64,000 nucleotides of DNA from Arthrobacter sp. CAN_C5 (GTDB lineage Bacteria; Actinomycetota; Actinomycetes; Actinomycetales; Micrococcaceae): the NCBI RefSeq assembly GCF_017875735.1, contig NZ_JAGGMZ010000001.1, positions 1,240,001 to 1,304,000 on the forward strand. Direction: 5' to 3'. The position numbers and the translations under genes are program-made. The notes beneath the pieces were generated by a model. It worked only from the letters and a program-made list of their open reading frames with translations, ran no database searches and was not told the origin of the DNA. This document shows positions 17,227-24,853 of the stretch, one piece after another (positions within the stretch are counted from its first letter, which is position 1; each line of letters begins with the position of its first letter).

Positions 17227-18006
17227 TCATCTCGTTGTTATCCTCATAGGTTCAACCCTCAGTGGCATCTGTTCGGACGGCCACACCAGTACGCCATTGC
17301 CGTTGGTAGCGAACTCATTCGCGAGCACGTCAACCCGTGTAACCGTGCCGGCTTCATGAACAAGGTCATATGTCCGTCGTTGGTGCCAGTGACCTGCAAA
17401 TAGATGCGGAGGCCGCAATCGCCGCACCACCGTATCGAGGAGAGTTCTGGTTCTCTCTGCCCGGGCAACGACGTTTGCCGGAAGCTTAAGATCCCCTTTC
17501 ATGGGGACGGAAGCTGGCACATCGTGGGTGATAAAAATGTCCACTGGGCCGCCTGCCACAAGCAGGTCAGCTTCTTCCTGAGTGGGCTCCTCATTGGCCC
17601 ACCAGTCTTTTCCCTCGGTCCGATGTTTCCGATCGATGCTGTAGGCGCCGCCGAGACCGCCGATGGTGAGGCCCTCGATGAGGGTACGGCCGCCGCGGGG
17701 AAGGGTCCTGATGTTGGACCGAAAGGAGGATAGACCGTCGTCCCACACCTCGAGTTTTGTTGCCGTGTCATGGTTGTCGTGGTTGCCCAAAGACAAGATG
17801 AGGGTCATCTCGCGTTCGACTAGGATCCGATTGAGCTTCTTTTCGAACCTGCCTCGGCGTCGGCCAGGAAAGTCAAGACCTAGATCACCGACATGCACGA
17901 GGGTCCTTGCGCCGGCTTTTGTTGCTGCATCGAGGCTGCCAAGCGCCCAGCCAAGGTGCCCATGCCAGTCCCCGAAAATAGCAATTGGTCGGGGTTCGGA
18001 AGTCAT
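17227..18006 (-). CDS. Calcineurin-like metallophosphoesterase
   Basis: 259 residues with the full metal-binding series: GDWHGHL near residue 12, HVGDLGLDF near 38, LGNHDNHD near 73, FITHDVPAS near 157 and AGHWHQRRT near 203. The family cleaves phosphomonoesters or phosphodiesters, including nucleic acids and cyclic or dinucleoside signals. The substrate is unknown here. It contains no signal peptide. It follows the antitoxin-like gene by 63 bp and precedes the next gene by 19 bp. The pairing with an EEP enzyme in one operon is unusual. Confidence 0.85.
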   Translation of the reverse strand: MTSEPRPIAIFGDWHGHLGWALGSLDAATKAGARTLVHVGDLGLDFPGRRRGRFEKKLNRILVEREMTLILSLGNHDNHDTATKLEVWDDGLSSFRSNIRTLPRGGRTLIEGLTIGGLGGAYSIDRKHRTEGKDWWANEEPTQEEADLLVAGGPVDIFITHDVPASVPMKGDLKLPANVVARAERTRTLLDTVVRRLRPPHLFAGHWHQRRTYDLVHEAGTVTRVDVLANEFATNGNGVLVWPSEQMPLRVEPMRITTR

Positions 18007-18069
18007 TGCTTCACCCTAGTTTGCAGGTGTGACAAACGAAGGTGAATGGTCCCGCACCGTTCCAATTCC

Positions 18070-18426
18070 TCAGATGTAGAATCCAGCAACAAGAGCTCGC
18101 CCCGCTTCCCAGACCTTCTGCTGTTGACCTTCACCCAGCGCATCCAGGGGCCGCTTCCCGTCCAGTAGACGATTCTTGGCGTGCAGCCACTGTCCAACCC
18201 CTCGAGGGGTGAGTGAATCAGAGAGCATCAAGACGATCTCACGGAGGCCCACTAGCTGGATGTAGGCATCTTCTCCGGGTTTTGGACCGTCCGTTTTCCA
18301 TGCGCACACCGTGTCGACGTCGATCCGGACGACTCGGGCAATGTCGGCTGTGCTCACGCCATAGCCGTGGAATGCTGTGACGAAGTTGGACGCTTCCACT
18401 GCTTGAGCCAGCCCGTTGACACTCAT
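18070..18426 (-). CDS. Xre/MbcA/ParS-like antitoxin, first gene of the unit
   Basis: 118 residues. A helix-turn-helix (YGVSTADIARVVRIDVDTVC, then AWKTDG) is followed by a DUF2384-type end with TPRGVGQWLHAKNRLLDG and RPLDALGEGQQQKVWEAGRA. This matches the toxin-binding domain of Xre/MbcA/ParS antitoxins well. ATG 18426 has GGGAG upstream; the frame is open further. The next gene is not a RES toxin but a calcineurin-like phosphoesterase. It may regulate or neutralise that operon, which is inferred from position. Confidence 0.7.
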   Translation of the reverse strand: MSVNGLAQAVEASNFVTAFHGYGVSTADIARVVRIDVDTVCAWKTDGPKPGEDAYIQLVGLREIVLMLSDSLTPRGVGQWLHAKNRLLDGKRPLDALGEGQQQKVWEAGRALVAGFYI

Positions 18427-18651
18427 TGCTCTCCCTATTTGACACCGACCCGAAATACGATCAAGTACCTGGTTCAAGCCCTAGTGATGCCGTTCACGTC
18501 GGACCGCAACACCTTTTGGCTTGATTTACGGGCCTGCAGGTTCTCCAGACCGACTTTGACGCGGGGTCGACTCTCTGTGCGGCTCTTCACGGGTTGCCGT
18601 GAGTAATCCGTCCTGGTCCAAAAAGTGTTGCCGCCCGAATACCAGCCCAGG

Positions 18652-18816
18652 TTAGGGCCAGTATTCCGGGCAAAAGCTCAAGGCAAACGGCGGAAATGCA
18701 GGAACGCGACCGGCTCGCTCATCTACGGCATCCGCGTGGTCGCGGGGAAGGCCAGTGGAAGACTCTGTGGGCTCATCATCGGAACTGAGCAGAACACCGT
18801 CAAAGCGTTCATACAT
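18652..18816 (-). CDS. Small hypothetical protein, 54 aa
   Basis: It starts with ATG 18816, preceded by GGAGGAAAC, one of the strongest ribosome-binding sites in the window. It begins MYERFDGVLLSSDDEPTESS and ends CPEYWP. It is acidic with no membrane segment, and no family is recognised. The good start signal argues that it is translated; the short length keeps confidence moderate. Nothing else is supported between 18430 and 18985. Confidence 0.4.
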   Translation of the reverse strand: MYERFDGVLLSSDDEPTESSTGLPRDHADAVDERAGRVPAFPPFALSFCPEYWP

Positions 18817-18987
18817 GTTTCCTCCAGTCGGGGTTGGCGGCACTCGTCGCCATTAGGCGACATCCTGCCAGCGCCGTCTGACATTCTCCGACAGGGGCCG
18901 TGTAGAGCGCAGATATAGATCCGGTTCTTGTATTCAGGGACGATCTAACTGACGCTAAAATCAAGAACTAGCGCAAAGGGAATCCAA

Positions 18988-19365
18988 ATGACGACCTCCC
19001 CACACTCTGGCGGCCAAGACGAATACTTGTCGCCCGAGATCAAAGATGTGGTCTGCAAGCTGAGCCACCTGTTGACTCCGCGGATCGTTGCCGGCTTGTC
19101 GGGACACCAGGACCCGGACCTAGTGCGCGAATGGGGTGACGGAACCTCAGTTCCCCCAGATTCTGCCGACACGCGACTTCGCTTCGCCCACGAAGTACTA
19201 AGTAGCATTCAGCGGGCGCGGCATGCCAGCATCGCACAGTCATGGGCCATCACCGTGAACCCTAGGCTTGGATACACGACCCCTGTGAAAGCAATTCGGG
19301 AGGACCGTTTCGTCGCTGCAGCTTCTGCGGCGAAGGCGCTACTTGATGAAGCTTACGAGGGCTGA
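18988..19365 (+). CDS. RES-partner antitoxin-like protein (orphan)
   Basis: 125 residues. The N-terminal helical part (LSHLLTPRIVAGLSGHQDPD) and the C-terminal motif ITVNPRLGYTTPVKAIREDR align with the genes at 13864 and 21127. Start ATG 18988 follows aaaggg. No RES gene lies downstream; 19366-19860 contains only weak frames. It is best explained as an orphan antitoxin-like gene. Its domain match is slightly poorer than the other two because the WFIGG core reads WAITV here. Confidence 0.55.
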   Translation: MTTSPHSGGQDEYLSPEIKDVVCKLSHLLTPRIVAGLSGHQDPDLVREWGDGTSVPPDSADTRLRFAHEVLSSIQRARHASIAQSWAITVNPRLGYTTPVKAIREDRFVAAASAAKALLDEAYEG

Positions 19366-19865
19366 CAGTAATTACGGGTGGTGGATCAGACAGGGAGAGG
19401 ACTGAATCCGCGCCATTCCTGTAACCGCCGATTTGCCCGGCTGAGGCTGCGCGTATCTTCGCATGGTCCAGTCCATGAATAATGCCCCAGTCAATAGGTT
19501 TGCCATCGTGGAGCGGGCCGGAACTGGACGAGACGTCCTCAGCCGGCACCTCCGCGCCCTTGGCATGGACATTGTTGACTCGGGGACCCATGAACGCGCA
19601 CCCGGGAGCTGCCACGACCGATCCGACCGAAGGACCTCGGCGGCTCACCTGGCCGGCAGTAAGGCCCCTGGGCCGGACGGGTGCCAGAAGCAGGACCGGC
19701 TGCCAAAGTTTCCGCCTCGGAGCCTCGACCTTCTTTAGCAAGCATGCGAAGCGGACAGACACACGCTCTTTCCGCTTCGCATCATATACACACGAAACCT
19801 GTTCGAAGACCTTTTGGGCAGGTGAGTTATTCATGTCCAATTCGTGATGTGTGGGGCTAAGACGC
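19366..19865. other. Gap with no supportable gene
   Basis: Overlapping frames on both strands occur (for example a minus frame beginning MNNSPAQKVFEQVSCVYD). None has a clear ribosome-binding site, a family signature or frame-specific composition. It is left unassigned. Confidence 0.35.
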
Positions 19866-19902
19866 AGGAAAGCCCGCCGGGATGAGTCCGACGGGCTTTC
19901 CT
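19866..19902 (-). terminator. Terminator of the SLH protein gene
   Basis: The inverted repeat aggaaagcccg-c-cgg / ccg-a-cgggctttcct, with a short loop gatgagt, lies 10 bp beyond the stop of the minus-strand SLH gene. The stem is 15 bp with one mismatch. No long U tract is visible, as is common in actinobacteria. Confidence 0.7.
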
Positions 19903-19911
19903 GGTGGAGCG

Positions 19912-20886
19912 CTAGAACTTCTCGGAGAACCGGTACATGAACGCTGCCATCGCGTCCCGTTTCACCGGGGTCAGCGCCCTGTAGGTTTTGGTGCCGTTGC
20001 GTTCGGTCCATCCGGTGCTGATCTTGGTGGAGGCCAGCCAGGCCATTTCCTTGTAGAACTGCTGGCTCTTGGAAACATCAGCGAACACCGATTTGGTGGG
20101 CGCGGTGTAGGCGGGCTTTCCGGCGAGGCGGTACATGAACGCTGCCATTGCATCCCGGTTCACGGTGGTCAGAGGCCGGTACGTTTTGGTGCCGTTCTTT
20201 TCGGTCCAGCCGGTACTGATCCCCTCGGAGGCCAGCCAGGCCATTTCCTTGTAGAACTGCTGGCTGGTGGAGATGTCAGCGAACGGTGACTTCGCTGGGG
20301 GAGTGTAGACAGGGCTGCCGGCCATCCGGTACATGAACGCTGCCATCGCATCCCGGTTCACGGAGACGAGCGGCCGGTAGGTTGTGGTGCCGTCCTTCTC
20401 GGTCCACCCGGTACTGATGTCGTTCGCAGCCATCCAGGTAATCTCGTGGCCGAACTGCGCTGTGAGGAGGAAGACATCCTCGAACGGTGCCTTAATGACG
20501 TTGGTCGGGTCCGAAATCGTCGAGGCAACGGCCTCCGACTCGTTGTACAGGGTGGCCTTCACCGTCAGGCGTGCGCCAATGTCAGGGCGAATCACCCGGT
20601 AAAAGGGTCCCGTGCCAAAGTAGTCGATTGGCTGACCGTCACGCAGCCACTCGTAGCCCACAATCGCTTCCGGCCCCCAGTGGTTCGCTTCGGCGCTGAG
20701 GCTGTAGCCGACGGCGGCGAGGCCGCTGATGGTGGGCTGGACGGGTGAAACCTCGGCGGCGAGCACATTGACGAAGGGAGATTCGGGCTGGGCTGCCGCC
20801 GGGCTGGCCGTCAACGAGCCGAACAGCAGGGCGGCAACGGAGAGGGAGGTCACAGATTTCAGCAAACGTCTGGAAGTGGCTGTCAT
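19912..20886 (-). CDS. Secreted protein with three SLH-type repeats
   Basis: 324 residues. A Sec signal peptide (MTATSRRLLKSVTSLSVAAL to about ASPAAA) is followed by an Ig-like segment with GYSLSAEANHWGPEAIVGYE. Three repeats of about 66 residues then occur, each containing Y.EMAWLAS..ISTGWTE..GT and NRDAMAAFMYR. These resemble the S-layer-homology-type repeats found in many actinobacterial secreted proteins. The role is probably cell-surface attachment. Repeats 2 and 3 are the most similar. A terminator follows directly. The gene appears intact. Confidence 0.8.
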   Translation of the reverse strand: MTATSRRLLKSVTSLSVAALLFGSLTASPAAAQPESPFVNVLAAEVSPVQPTISGLAAVGYSLSAEANHWGPEAIVGYEWLRDGQPIDYFGTGPFYRVIRPDIGARLTVKATLYNESEAVASTISDPTNVIKAPFEDVFLLTAQFGHEITWMAANDISTGWTEKDGTTTYRPLVSVNRDAMAAFMYRMAGSPVYTPPAKSPFADISTSQQFYKEMAWLASEGISTGWTEKNGTKTYRPLTTVNRDAMAAFMYRLAGKPAYTAPTKSVFADVSKSQQFYKEMAWLASTKISTGWTERNGTKTYRALTPVKRDAMAAFMYRFSEKF

Positions 20887-21126
20887 GGGGTTCCTTGAGA
20901 CCGGGCCGGATCCAGAGTCGGGTGCTGCCCGAGCATCCGCCCGGCAATGGGAGGTACTTTCGTGCCTGATGTGTGCGGAAAGACCACAGCATCTCCCCTT
21001 CAGCGAACTATAGCCGCACCAGGATCCTGATCAATAGGCCTCGGTGGGCGACGCGCGGAACGCTCCGACCAGCTTTTGCCTGGCCACAACTAACCCACGG
21101 TGTAATCAGGGTGTTATCGTGGTGTC

Positions 21127-21510
21127 ATGGAGGTTCAGGACGCTATTGCTGCCGGTCACGCCGAGGCCGCGCGCCTGGACGTCCATGACCTGGTCCACCG
21201 CCTCAACGGTCATCTGGGACCTCTGCTGGTCGCCACGCTTGCCGGGTCGAAGGACCCGAAGCTGCCCCACAAGTGGGCCAAACCCGACGGCACTGTTCCG
21301 GGGCCGGCCTTTCAGAAGCGACTTCAGCTCGCCTACCGGGCGTGGATCCTCATTGCCGAGGCAGAGACCCCCGGTATTGCCCGCGCCTGGTTCATCGGCG
21401 GAAACCCGTTCCTGAACGAAGACACCCCAGTCACAGCCATCCGTGAGGACCGCCACCGGGAACTGGGGACAGCGCTGAATGCTTTCCTTGAAGATCGGCA
21501 GGCAGTTTGA
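21127..21510 (+). CDS. Antitoxin of a RES/Xre-type toxin-antitoxin pair
   Basis: 127 residues. The N-terminal helix-rich part (LVHRLNGHLGPLLVATLAGS, DPKLPHKWAKPDG) and the C-terminal WFIGGNPFLNEDTPVTAIRE fit the Xre-like antitoxins that accompany RES toxins. Its stop overlaps the TTG of the RES gene (ttga), the classic coupled layout. It should bind its toxin and repress the operon. The toxin gene is frameshifted as written, so the antitoxin may now have no partner. Confidence 0.75.
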   Translation: MEVQDAIAAGHAEAARLDVHDLVHRLNGHLGPLLVATLAGSKDPKLPHKWAKPDGTVPGPAFQKRLQLAYRAWILIAEAETPGIARAWFIGGNPFLNEDTPVTAIREDRHRELGTALNAFLEDRQAV

Positions 21511-22240
21511 GCGAACGACGGGATTCGTACAACGGGCTTTGGGTCACTGACGACTTCGAGACTGGCAGCTATCTCGGCGAAGCCGGTCACTATTCCATGA
21601 GCTCAACGAGCGCATTGCAGGCGTCGACCAAGAGACCTGGCACCGGTACGACGCCCCGGGCTCGACGATCTACATTGCCAACACCGACGAGATCGCCTTC
21701 GAACAGGCCATGCTCTGCCGTGCCACCTCCGCGAGAACCCTGCATTCCATCACCCGGGATGCCGCCTTCCTTGGGCTGACCCTGAACGATTATGTTGCCG
21801 GCTTCGGAAGCTACTTCGACTCGGACCCGGAATCCGGCGAATGGTGGCAGGGCCGCCTGATCTACGAGCTGACTCTGGGATCCGCCGGCTGGTGGGTTGA
21901 CGTCGAGCACCCTGAGTCCATGGCCGCCATCCGTAACGGGGCAGGGCGCCTACTGCGCCAAGCGGGCGTTGACCGGTTGACTCGTGCCACCCTCAGCGGC
22001 GAAAGCCGGATCGCGACTACCATCGTCGCCACCTGGATAAAAGCCCAGACCCTCGAGGACGGAAGCAGCCCCCTCGGTATCCGCTACGCGAGTAAGGTCG
22101 GCCACGGCTACAGCTGGGCCTACTGGCCGCGCGCGAACAAGTCCCAGGACACCATGAGTTCCGACGGAGGCACCGAGATCCACGGGACCAACCGGGACCT
22201 CCTGGCCGCCGCGCACCGCTTCGGTCTCCGCACCGCCTGA
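21507..22240 (+). pseudogene. RES-domain toxin with a one-base frameshift
   Basis: RES toxins are ADP-ribosyltransferase-like enzymes that degrade or modify NAD or its metabolic partners. The frame starts at TTG 21507, overlapping the antitoxin stop, and runs to GEAGHYS. Near 21595 the coding continues one phase over as FHELNERIAGVD. After that it is convincing through IYIANTDEIAFEQAML and LGIRYASKVGHGYSWAYWPR (RES core) to the stop at 22240. Adding one T in the run at 21594 makes the gene exactly 245 codons. Real inactivation or a consensus error are both possible. Confidence 0.75.
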
Positions 22241-22269
22241 CGAGCCGTACCTGGACTCGGTTGGTCGCA

Positions 22270-22684
22270 TTAAGCGTTGATGCGCTTGATGACGCCAGCG
22301 AAGAATGTTGCCAGCCCAAAATGGTCAATCCAAAGCCAGCGACAAACAGGAAGGTCGCTACTGCGCGGACATCGAGTTGCTGCAGGACTTGCCCGATGCC
22401 GAACGACGCTACTGCCCCCAGAGTTCCGAGTAGGCCGTAGGTCAACGCGAAGGTTCCGGTCCGCTTGCCGGGATTTTCCCTTTTCCGGGGTGCCCAGACA
22501 GCCAATAGAACCCCGCTGGCCACCGCTGCGAGGAACACTACAGAAGGAATGAACCCAAGGTGTAGGCGAGTACATACAGGACGACGGTGAGGACGCTGAG
22601 GGCAAATGCTGCCAGGAGGACCTTGCTGCGACTCTGGCTGCTGCTGGCCGGGTGGTTGGGCATGTTTTTGATTGGGCTTGTCAT
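22270..22684 (-). pseudogene. Four-helix membrane protein with two one-base frameshifts
   Basis: From ATG 22684 the protein reads MTSPIKNMPNHPASSSQSRS and then VLLAAFALSVLTVVLYVLAY. At about 22560 the frame slips and continues as VFLAAVASGVLLAVWAP, ALTYGLLGTLGAVASFGIGQ and ATFLFVAGFGLTI. At about 22310 it slips again and ends LATFFAGVIKRINA at 22270. Adding one T and one C in the short runs gives exactly 139 codons. The product would be a 138-residue inner-membrane protein of unknown function. It is convergent with the RES gene. Confidence 0.65.
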
Positions 22685-22914
22685 GCCTTCATTGAACACA
22701 AGATGAGGCGCTGTGATGTCGCGTCTTCCTCAGTGTCCGCGATGACACGGTGATTATTGCCAGTCCCGCCAACCTGAACCCTGGCATACGGTGGCTTAGC
22801 CGTGGGGATATGCGAGTGAACACGAAGGATTGTCGCCAAATGTTCACCCGTTTCTCAGCTCATTGGACGTCCGTCAGGCCTAGAATTGAGCACCATCTTG
22901 GCAAGGAGGCCACC

Positions 22915-23280
22915 ATGACATCCGATTATGAGGACGGTTGGTTCAGGGCAATGCTCAAGACCGGTCTGGGCCATCTGGGGTCGGTCAGCTTCGACGGGCA
23001 GGGTCCGTGTGCGCGGGTGAAACTCACCCAGTCTTCGGGGCGGATCCTCGTGTTCGAACAGAGCATCGCGGCAATTCATGAGCGAATAGCCATCGATGAG
23101 GAGACCCGTCACGCGATGTGGCCGGACTTTTCCCTGGCAGCGGCGTCAGTGGCCTTGCTGTCCATCCACGTTGAGGAAGCCCTGAAAACCGCAGCAGCGG
23201 CGCAGATCAACACGTTAAGCATCACCGACGGCAGCGTCACCGTGTCGCTGTTGCAGCCTGCCGATCTGCAGCTGAGCTAG
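22915..23280 (+). CDS. Hypothetical protein, 121 aa
   Basis: Start ATG 22915 is set by aaggagg 6 bp upstream; the frame is open further but looks non-coding. The protein is soluble: an N-terminal part DYEDGWFRAMLKTGLGHLGS, a beta-rich middle and a helical end with DFSLAAASVALLSIHVEEAL. No family is recognised. It stands alone, convergent with the DUF4193 gene. Confidence 0.6.
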   Translation: MTSDYEDGWFRAMLKTGLGHLGSVSFDGQGPCARVKLTQSSGRILVFEQSIAAIHERIAIDEETRHAMWPDFSLAAASVALLSIHVEEALKTAAAAQINTLSITDGSVTVSLLQPADLQLS

Positions 23281-23299
23281 GCGGGGAAGAACTTCCCGG

Positions 23300-23602
23300 T
23301 CAGCCTTCGCACTCGGCACAGTATTCGTAGCCGTTCTTCTCCCGGGCCAGCTGCGTGCGGTGCTTCACCAGGACGCAGGACATGCAGGTGAACTCGTCCG
23401 CCCGCGCAGGGATGACCGAGATGATCAATTCCTCGTCGAGGATCTCACCGGGCAGGTCGAAAGCGTCGGTGATCTCCCCCTCGTCGACGTCGATCGTTGG
23501 CGCCTGCGAGGTGGCGCTGCGCTGGACCTGGATGGCTTCCAGAGACTCGTTAGCCGGCTGGTCTTCGGCCTTGACGCGTGGTTCGTCGTAATCTGTTGCC
23601 AT
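23300..23602 (-). CDS. DUF4193 family protein
   Basis: 100 residues beginning MATDYDEPRVK. The acidic middle (AFDLPGEILDEELIISVIPA) and the C-terminal zinc-ribbon-like part with FTCMSCVLVKHRTQLAREK and YCAECEG are typical of DUF4193, a family of small actinobacterial proteins. The two Cys pairs probably bind a metal. The function is unknown in the family. Start 23602 matches the conserved N-terminus. The gene is usually chromosomal and single copy; here it sits in accessory surroundings. Confidence 0.85.
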   Translation of the reverse strand: MATDYDEPRVKAEDQPANESLEAIQVQRSATSQAPTIDVDEGEITDAFDLPGEILDEELIISVIPARADEFTCMSCVLVKHRTQLAREKNGYEYCAECEG

Positions 23603-23777
23603 GGGGTGATGTCCTTTGTGGGGTGGATGCTCGAACGAAGAGCACAACGGTGAGGGCCGAGATGCATCTCAGCGTTTCTGGGCCCCGTGCAGGTCACGGT
23701 GCTGCTCGTAATTACCCGAGAGCTGGCTGTCCCCGGCGGCTCGTAGACTGAAGCTTCACAGCACACCTAGGAGATCA

Positions 23778-24620
23778 GTGGATAGCGACTCGACCGGCCG
23801 GCTGAAACTCGGGCACCTGTTTCTCGCAGCAGGCATGGATCTGGCCGACGTGGTGGTGATCCGGCACACCCCTAAAGGACTCGCGGCGGACGGCGCGGTT
23901 GCTCACGGGGATTCACTGCTGGACTACACGCGCACTCAAAGCATCAAAAGCGGCAAGCTGCCCCCGGTCCCACCCAGGATCTGGCTGGTATTTCTCGGGG
24001 CCCCGGGCCGGCTCGGACGGTTCATCGCAGCCTATGAAAACCACGGTGAAGTTCACTCCGAACGTACGATCGATCAACGGTTCTTTGACCTGGAGCCGTC
24101 GCATGTTTTCTCCGCCCACACCGACAGGTTGGTAATCGAATGGTCGGGGGACGCGGTCAACTGGGCGAAGGTGGGGAGCCAAGCGGAAGATTTCAACGTG
24201 GTCGAAGTCGCCGACCGCGCGCAAGTGCCTTTCCCTGGGTTCGACTCGATCATCATCGACTTCGCAACACTCCAGGAAGTTATGGTGGACTCCCGCTATC
24301 TGGAATGGAGGGTCGCACTCGCCTCTGTGAAGGGTATCTACCTCATCGCTGACACGTTGACACGTCGACTGTACGTCGGGAAGGCTGACGGTGCTGGTGG
24401 CTTCCTGGGGCGCTGGACCGAATACGCCAAGACCGGTCACGGTGGCAACGTAGCCCTGCGAGAACTCAACGATTCGGACCTGAACCACCGGATGCGCCTC
24501 CAGTTCAGCATCCTGCAGGTCTTCTCGCCCAACGCTCCGGCACGTCAGATAGATGACGCCGAAGTCCATTACAAGTTGGCATTACTGTCCCGCGGCGATG
24601 AGGGCCTAAACAGGAACTAG
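23778..24620 (+). CDS. GIY-YIG nuclease-domain protein with unknown N-terminal half
   Basis: 280 residues. The C-terminal half starts with GIYLIADTLTRRLYVGKA, a clear GIY-x-YVG core. It is followed by GRWTEYAKTGHGGNVALREL, which supplies the conserved Arg and helix. The N-terminal 170 residues (for example VVIRHTPKGLAADGAVAHGD, FDLEPSHVFSAH) are not recognised. Start GTG 23778 follows aggag. Proteins of this layout are found near restriction and phage-defence genes. The domain cuts DNA in several families; activity here is inferred. Confidence 0.75.
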   Translation: MDSDSTGRLKLGHLFLAAGMDLADVVVIRHTPKGLAADGAVAHGDSLLDYTRTQSIKSGKLPPVPPRIWLVFLGAPGRLGRFIAAYENHGEVHSERTIDQRFFDLEPSHVFSAHTDRLVIEWSGDAVNWAKVGSQAEDFNVVEVADRAQVPFPGFDSIIIDFATLQEVMVDSRYLEWRVALASVKGIYLIADTLTRRLYVGKADGAGGFLGRWTEYAKTGHGGNVALRELNDSDLNHRMRLQFSILQVFSPNAPARQIDDAEVHYKLALLSRGDEGLNRN

Positions 24621-24853
24621 AGGGCCAACAAGTCAGAAACCAGATCTATCAGCGTAAACATTTGTCCGGTCTCTCAGAAGCTGACACTCTCCAACCTCTG
24701 ACAATGGCTGTGAACACTTAGTTAAGGCAGAGCCTCGAACCAGGCGCAAGTTCCTTAGCGTTTCCGTAGGGCAATTCACATCCATACCAAAGAGGTGACC
24801 GATATGTTTGCTCGACTCCCAGCGGTGGCTGACATGCTCGAGGACAGCACCCG
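24621..24853. other. Gap with no gene seen
   Basis: This is a convergent intergenic stretch between the GIY-YIG gene and the Mrr-like gene. Only short non-protein-like frames are present, and no clear hairpin terminator was seen. Confidence 0.4.

Noticed and set aside
19262-20011. 249-codon minus frame overlapping the SLH gene region
   Set aside because: It overlaps the end of the antitoxin-like gene and the terminator; no ribosome-binding site or family.
22017-22538. 173-codon minus frame
   Set aside because: Only the first third is real (membrane protein); the rest is antisense of the RES gene after a frameshift.
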